Source: Flavobacteriaceae bacterium (lineage in GTDB: Bacteria > Bacteroidota > Bacteroidia > Flavobacteriales > Flavobacteriaceae). Taken from it: a DNA stretch of 9,407 nucleotides. This document shows positions 6,708-9,407 of the stretch, one piece after another (the first letter of the stretch is position 1; each line of letters starts with the position of its first letter). Location: positions 1-9,407 of the forward strand of contig CANHNG010000041.1 in the NCBI GenBank assembly GCA_947461915.1, read 5' to 3'. The notes under the pieces were generated by a model. That model worked only from the letters and a program-made list of their open reading frames with translations, had not been told where the DNA came from and did no database searches. The position numbers and the translations under genes were made by a program.

Positions 6708-6768
6708 ATAGCGCTCAAAATTTAGTTTCTAAATATTTGGAATAGGCACGGAATAAATTTCGCGCTAT
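6708..6768. repeat. Imperfect inverted repeat between convergent genes
   Basis: ATAGCGC (6708-6714) and AAATTTA (6718-6724) are matched by TAAATTT (6754-6760) and GCGCTAT (6762-6768), giving two 7-bp arms with a small asymmetric bulge around a 29-base centre. It starts six bases after the lipoprotein stop. It could fold at the 3' end of that transcript, but there is no U-run after it, so it is not a classic terminator. Confidence 0.45.
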
Positions 6769-6799
6769 CAGGTAAAAACAAATGGCGCATTTTGTGTCC

Positions 6800-6830
6800 A
6801 AAAAAAAACGCCCAGCAATTGCGGGGCGTT
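6800..6830 (-). terminator. Intrinsic terminator of hppA
   Basis: On the minus strand AACGCCC (6830-6824) pairs with GGGCGTT (6813-6807). The centre contains the palindrome GCAATTGC (6815-6822), which can extend the stem. The stem runs straight into a run of T (nine A on the plus strand, 6800-6808). It begins 25 bases after the hppA stop. Confidence 0.95.
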
Positions 6831-6855
6831 GTTATCTATAAGAGTTTTAGGTACG

Positions 6856-9405
6856 CTATTTCAAGGCTTCCACTTTGGCTTTTACCTCTTCTAGCGACCC
6901 TTCAAAAACCTGAGTCTGTGCAGCTCCGTTTTCGGAAGTGGTCACTGTGGCTTTTGCTTTTCCGTCAGTGTTTGTAATTTCAACTTTAGTGTTTTTTTCT
7001 GTTGTTGCTTTTTTAGCGCAACATCCTTTTTTCTCTTCTGTCGCGATGAACTTCCCATTGGCATCATAATGCGACAAACACATTTCTTTTTGCTCTGGTG
7101 TACAACCTAAAGAATCACACATTTTAGCACATTCGTCTTTTGTAATACTAGCACATTTACTCATGTCGCATTTACCCATCATTTTTGCTGCACATTCCAT
7201 CGGAGCAGGTTTTTCAGAAGTTTCATGAGTGCCATTTCCTAAAATAGGAGCAATCACCAAACCAATCAAACAGGTTAATTTTATTAAGATATTCATCGAC
7301 GGTCCCGAAGTATCTTTGAAGGGATCACCAACCGTATCACCGGTAACGGCCGCTTTGTGCGCCTCAGAACCTTTGTAGGTCATCTCACCATTAATTAGTA
7401 CACCAGCTTCAAAAGATTTCTTAGCATTGTCCCAAGCGCCACCAGCGTTGTTTTGGAATACAGCCCAAAGCACACCAGATACCGTAACTCCAGCCATATA
7501 ACCTCCTAACATTTCGGCAATCAATTGGTTGTTATCGGCATAAACTAATTTTCCTAACAATACAATGGCAATCGGAAAACCAATAGTCAAGATTCCCGGC
7601 AACATCATTTCGCGTAAGGCGGCTTTAGTAGAAATCTCCACACATTTACCATATTCAGGCTTACCAGTTCCTTCCATAATTCCTGGAATTTCCTTGAACT
7701 GACGACGTACTTCATATACCATGTCCATGGCCGCTTTTCCTACCGAATTCATCGCTAAAGCGGAGAAAACAACGGGTATCATACCTCCAACGAACAACAT
7801 GGCCAATACTGGCGCTTTGAAAATGTTGATTCCGTCAATTCCTGTAAATGTTACATAAGCAGCAAATAATGCTAACGAAGTTAATGCCGCAGAAGCGATA
7901 GCGAAACCTTTACCAGTAGCGGCAGTGGTATTCCCTACCGAATCTAAAATATCGGTGCGCGTACGTACTTCTTTTGGTAATTCGCTCATTTCGGCAATTC
8001 CACCCGCGTTATCAGAGATGGGTCCAAAAGCATCAATAGCTAATTGCATTGCTGTGGTTGCCATCATAGCCGAAGCTGCCAATGCCACACCATAAAAACC
8101 CGCTAAAGTATAAGTTGACCAGATAGCTCCAGCAAATAATAATACCGTTGGGAAAGTAGAAATCATTCCTGTTGCTAAACCCGCAATTACGTTAGTTCCC
8201 GCTCCCGTTGATGATTTTTGTACAATTGCCAAAACTGGTTTTGTACCTAATCCCGTGTAATATTCTGTGACAGATGAAATCGCTCCACCAACAAATAAAC
8301 CAATTAATGATGCATAGAAAACTCGCATGGAAGATATATCTTGTAATCCCTCGCCAAAGAAGGTCATTTTCATGGTTTCTGGCAACATATATTGAATCAA
8401 GAAATAGCAAGCAATTCCGGTAAGTACAATAGAAACCCAGTTTCCAATGTTCAAGGCTTTTTGAACTTGTGCTTCTTTAGCATCATCGCTAGAGATTTTT
8501 ACTAACATGGTTCCAATGATAGAAAATAAAATTCCGAAACCGGCAATGGCCATTGGCAATAAAATAGGACCTATTCCTCCGAAAGCATCTTGAATGCTTC
8601 CGCCCATATCTTTAATTACGTAGTTTCCTAAAACCATTGCAGCAAGAACTGTTGCAACATAAGAACCAAATAAATCGGCGCCCATTCCAGCAACATCACC
8701 TACGTTGTCCCCCACGTTATCGGCAATTGTAGCAGGGTTTCGTGGATCATCTTCCGGAATACCCGCTTCTACTTTACCTACTAAGTCAGCTCCAACATCG
8801 GCCGCTTTAGTATAAATACCACCACCAACACGGGCAAACAAAGCAATAGATTCAGCACCAAGAGAGAATCCCGCAAGGGTCTCAAGAACTACGGTCATGT
8901 CTTCAGTTGAAGTCCATACACCGCCCATGAATTTTTGAAATAATATAATAAAGAAACCTGTCAAACCAAGAACGGCTAATCCAGCAACGCCTAATCCCAT
9001 TACTGTTCCGCCGCCAAAAGAAACTTTTAAGGCTTGTGGCAAACTGGTTCGAGCAGCTTGAGTAGTTCTTACATTCGTTTTAGTAGCGATTTTCATCCCC
9101 ATATTTCCTGCTAAAGCCGAAAAGAAAGCTCCAAAAATAAAGGCAATAACTATTAATAAATGTGTTTTAACACCTGGTAAAAAAGTAATTCCAGCTAATG
9201 CAAAACTTGCAAAAACAACGAAAATGGCCAATAGCCTATATTCTGCTTTGAGGAAGGCCAATGCGCCTTCATAGATGTATTCTGAAATTGCTGCCATCTT
9301 GCCGTCTCCAGCGTCTTGTTTTAGAACCCAAGCTCTTTTGAAGGCCATAAAAGCGAGTCCGATGAGTGCCATTATAATTGGCACATAAATCATTATTGTA
9401 TTCAT
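6856..9405 (-). CDS. hppA: Membrane-bound K+-dependent pyrophosphatase, probably H+-pumping, with a Cys-rich tail
   Basis: Hydrolyses cytoplasmic pyrophosphate and uses the energy to move cations across the inner membrane. The 849-residue protein has a full multi-helix core (about 1-723) with the catalytic motifs [18 protein letters not shown] at 194-211, DNVGDNVGD at 229-237 and [13 protein letters not shown] at 690-702. [10 protein letters not shown] at 491-500 has Ala495 and Gly498, the K+-dependent form (K+-independent enzymes have Lys at the first position). The semi-conserved Glu of helix 6 is replaced by Gly247 (ADLFGSY, usually ADLFESY), while Glu185 appears in GAESIALF of helix 5, where Ser is common. 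I recall this relocated Glu from F. johnsoniae-type H+-pumps. Residues 724-849 are an extra soluble tail with nine cysteines, expected on the periplasmic side because both ends of 16-helix M-PPases lie there. The ATG at 9405 gives a normal first helix; the promoter is outside the window. Confidence 0.96.
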   Translation of the reverse strand: MNTIMIYVPIIMALIGLAFMAFKRAWVLKQDAGDGKMAAISEYIYEGALAFLKAEYRLLAIFVVFASFALAGITFLPGVKTHLLIVIAFIFGAFFSALAGNMGMKIATKTNVRTTQAARTSLPQALKVSFGGGTVMGLGVAGLAVLGLTGFFIILFQKFMGGVWTSTEDMTVVLETLAGFSLGAESIALFARVGGGIYTKAADVGADLVGKVEAGIPEDDPRNPATIADNVGDNVGDVAGMGADLFGSYVATVLAAMVLGNYVIKDMGGSIQDAFGGIGPILLPMAIAGFGILFSIIGTMLVKISSDDAKEAQVQKALNIGNWVSIVLTGIACYFLIQYMLPETMKMTFFGEGLQDISSMRVFYASLIGLFVGGAISSVTEYYTGLGTKPVLAIVQKSSTGAGTNVIAGLATGMISTFPTVLLFAGAIWSTYTLAGFYGVALAASAMMATTAMQLAIDAFGPISDNAGGIAEMSELPKEVRTRTDILDSVGNTTAATGKGFAIASAALTSLALFAAYVTFTGIDGINIFKAPVLAMLFVGGMIPVVFSALAMNSVGKAAMDMVYEVRRQFKEIPGIMEGTGKPEYGKCVEISTKAALREMMLPGILTIGFPIAIVLLGKLVYADNNQLIAEMLGGYMAGVTVSGVLWAVFQNNAGGAWDNAKKSFEAGVLINGEMTYKGSEAHKAAVTGDTVGDPFKDTSGPSMNILIKLTCLIGLVIAPILGNGTHETSEKPAPMECAAKMMGKCDMSKCASITKDECAKMCDSLGCTPEQKEMCLSHYDANGKFIATEEKKGCCAKKATTEKNTKVEITNTDGKAKATVTTSENGAAQTQVFEGSLEEVKAKVEALK

Positions 9406-9407
9406 AA

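Noticed and set aside
6778..6795. Near-palindrome ACAAATGGCGCATTTTGT
   Set aside because: The arms differ by one base and enclose only a 3-base loop, with no T-run on the plus strand; too weak to call.
6792..6977. Plus-strand frame across the hppA terminator and the end of hppA
   Set aside because: It runs through a strong minus-strand terminator and is antisense to hppA.
8192..8410. Minus-strand frame inside hppA
   Set aside because: Alternative frame within a well-supported gene; no independent start or motif.

Overview
The window looks like part of a chromosome from a member of the Bacteroidota, most likely a Flavobacterium-like Flavobacteriaceae. The DNA is AT-rich. Promoter-like TTTG / TAnnTTTG pairs are visible, and there are no clear Shine-Dalgarno sites. 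The gene content also fits: a fused aspartokinase/homoserine dehydrogenase, a short MetX, a deoxynucleoside kinase, and a membrane pyrophosphatase with the residues of the Flavobacterium johnsoniae type. I see no mobile element, CRISPR array, rRNA or tRNA.

Positions 1-3307 on the minus strand carry metX followed by thrA, 20 bases apart and probably one transcript; thrA is cut by the window edge. The leader of this unit holds a clear SAM-I (S-box) riboswitch at 2892-2994. Divergently, metK (3308-4558) has its own leader with an element that matches the SAM-II riboswitch fold (3193-3243). The 492-base gap between metX and metK therefore appears to hold two structurally unrelated SAM-sensing RNAs, one for each direction, plus two back-to-back promoters. 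The logic is closed: ThrA makes homoserine, MetX activates it for methionine synthesis, MetK turns methionine into SAM, and SAM is the expected ligand of both RNAs. This is the most interesting part of the window.

Positions 4559-6702 on the plus strand hold a strong metK terminator, then an unrecognised exported protein whose stop overlaps the start of a deoxynucleoside kinase (TAATG), then a small unrecognised lipoprotein. Positions 6703-9407 hold a convergent minus-strand gene, hppA, with a strong terminator at 6800-6830. Its product is a K+-dependent, probably H+-pumping membrane pyrophosphatase. It has an unusual cysteine-rich C-terminal tail containing two copies of a CX4CX7C unit, expected to lie outside the cytoplasm.
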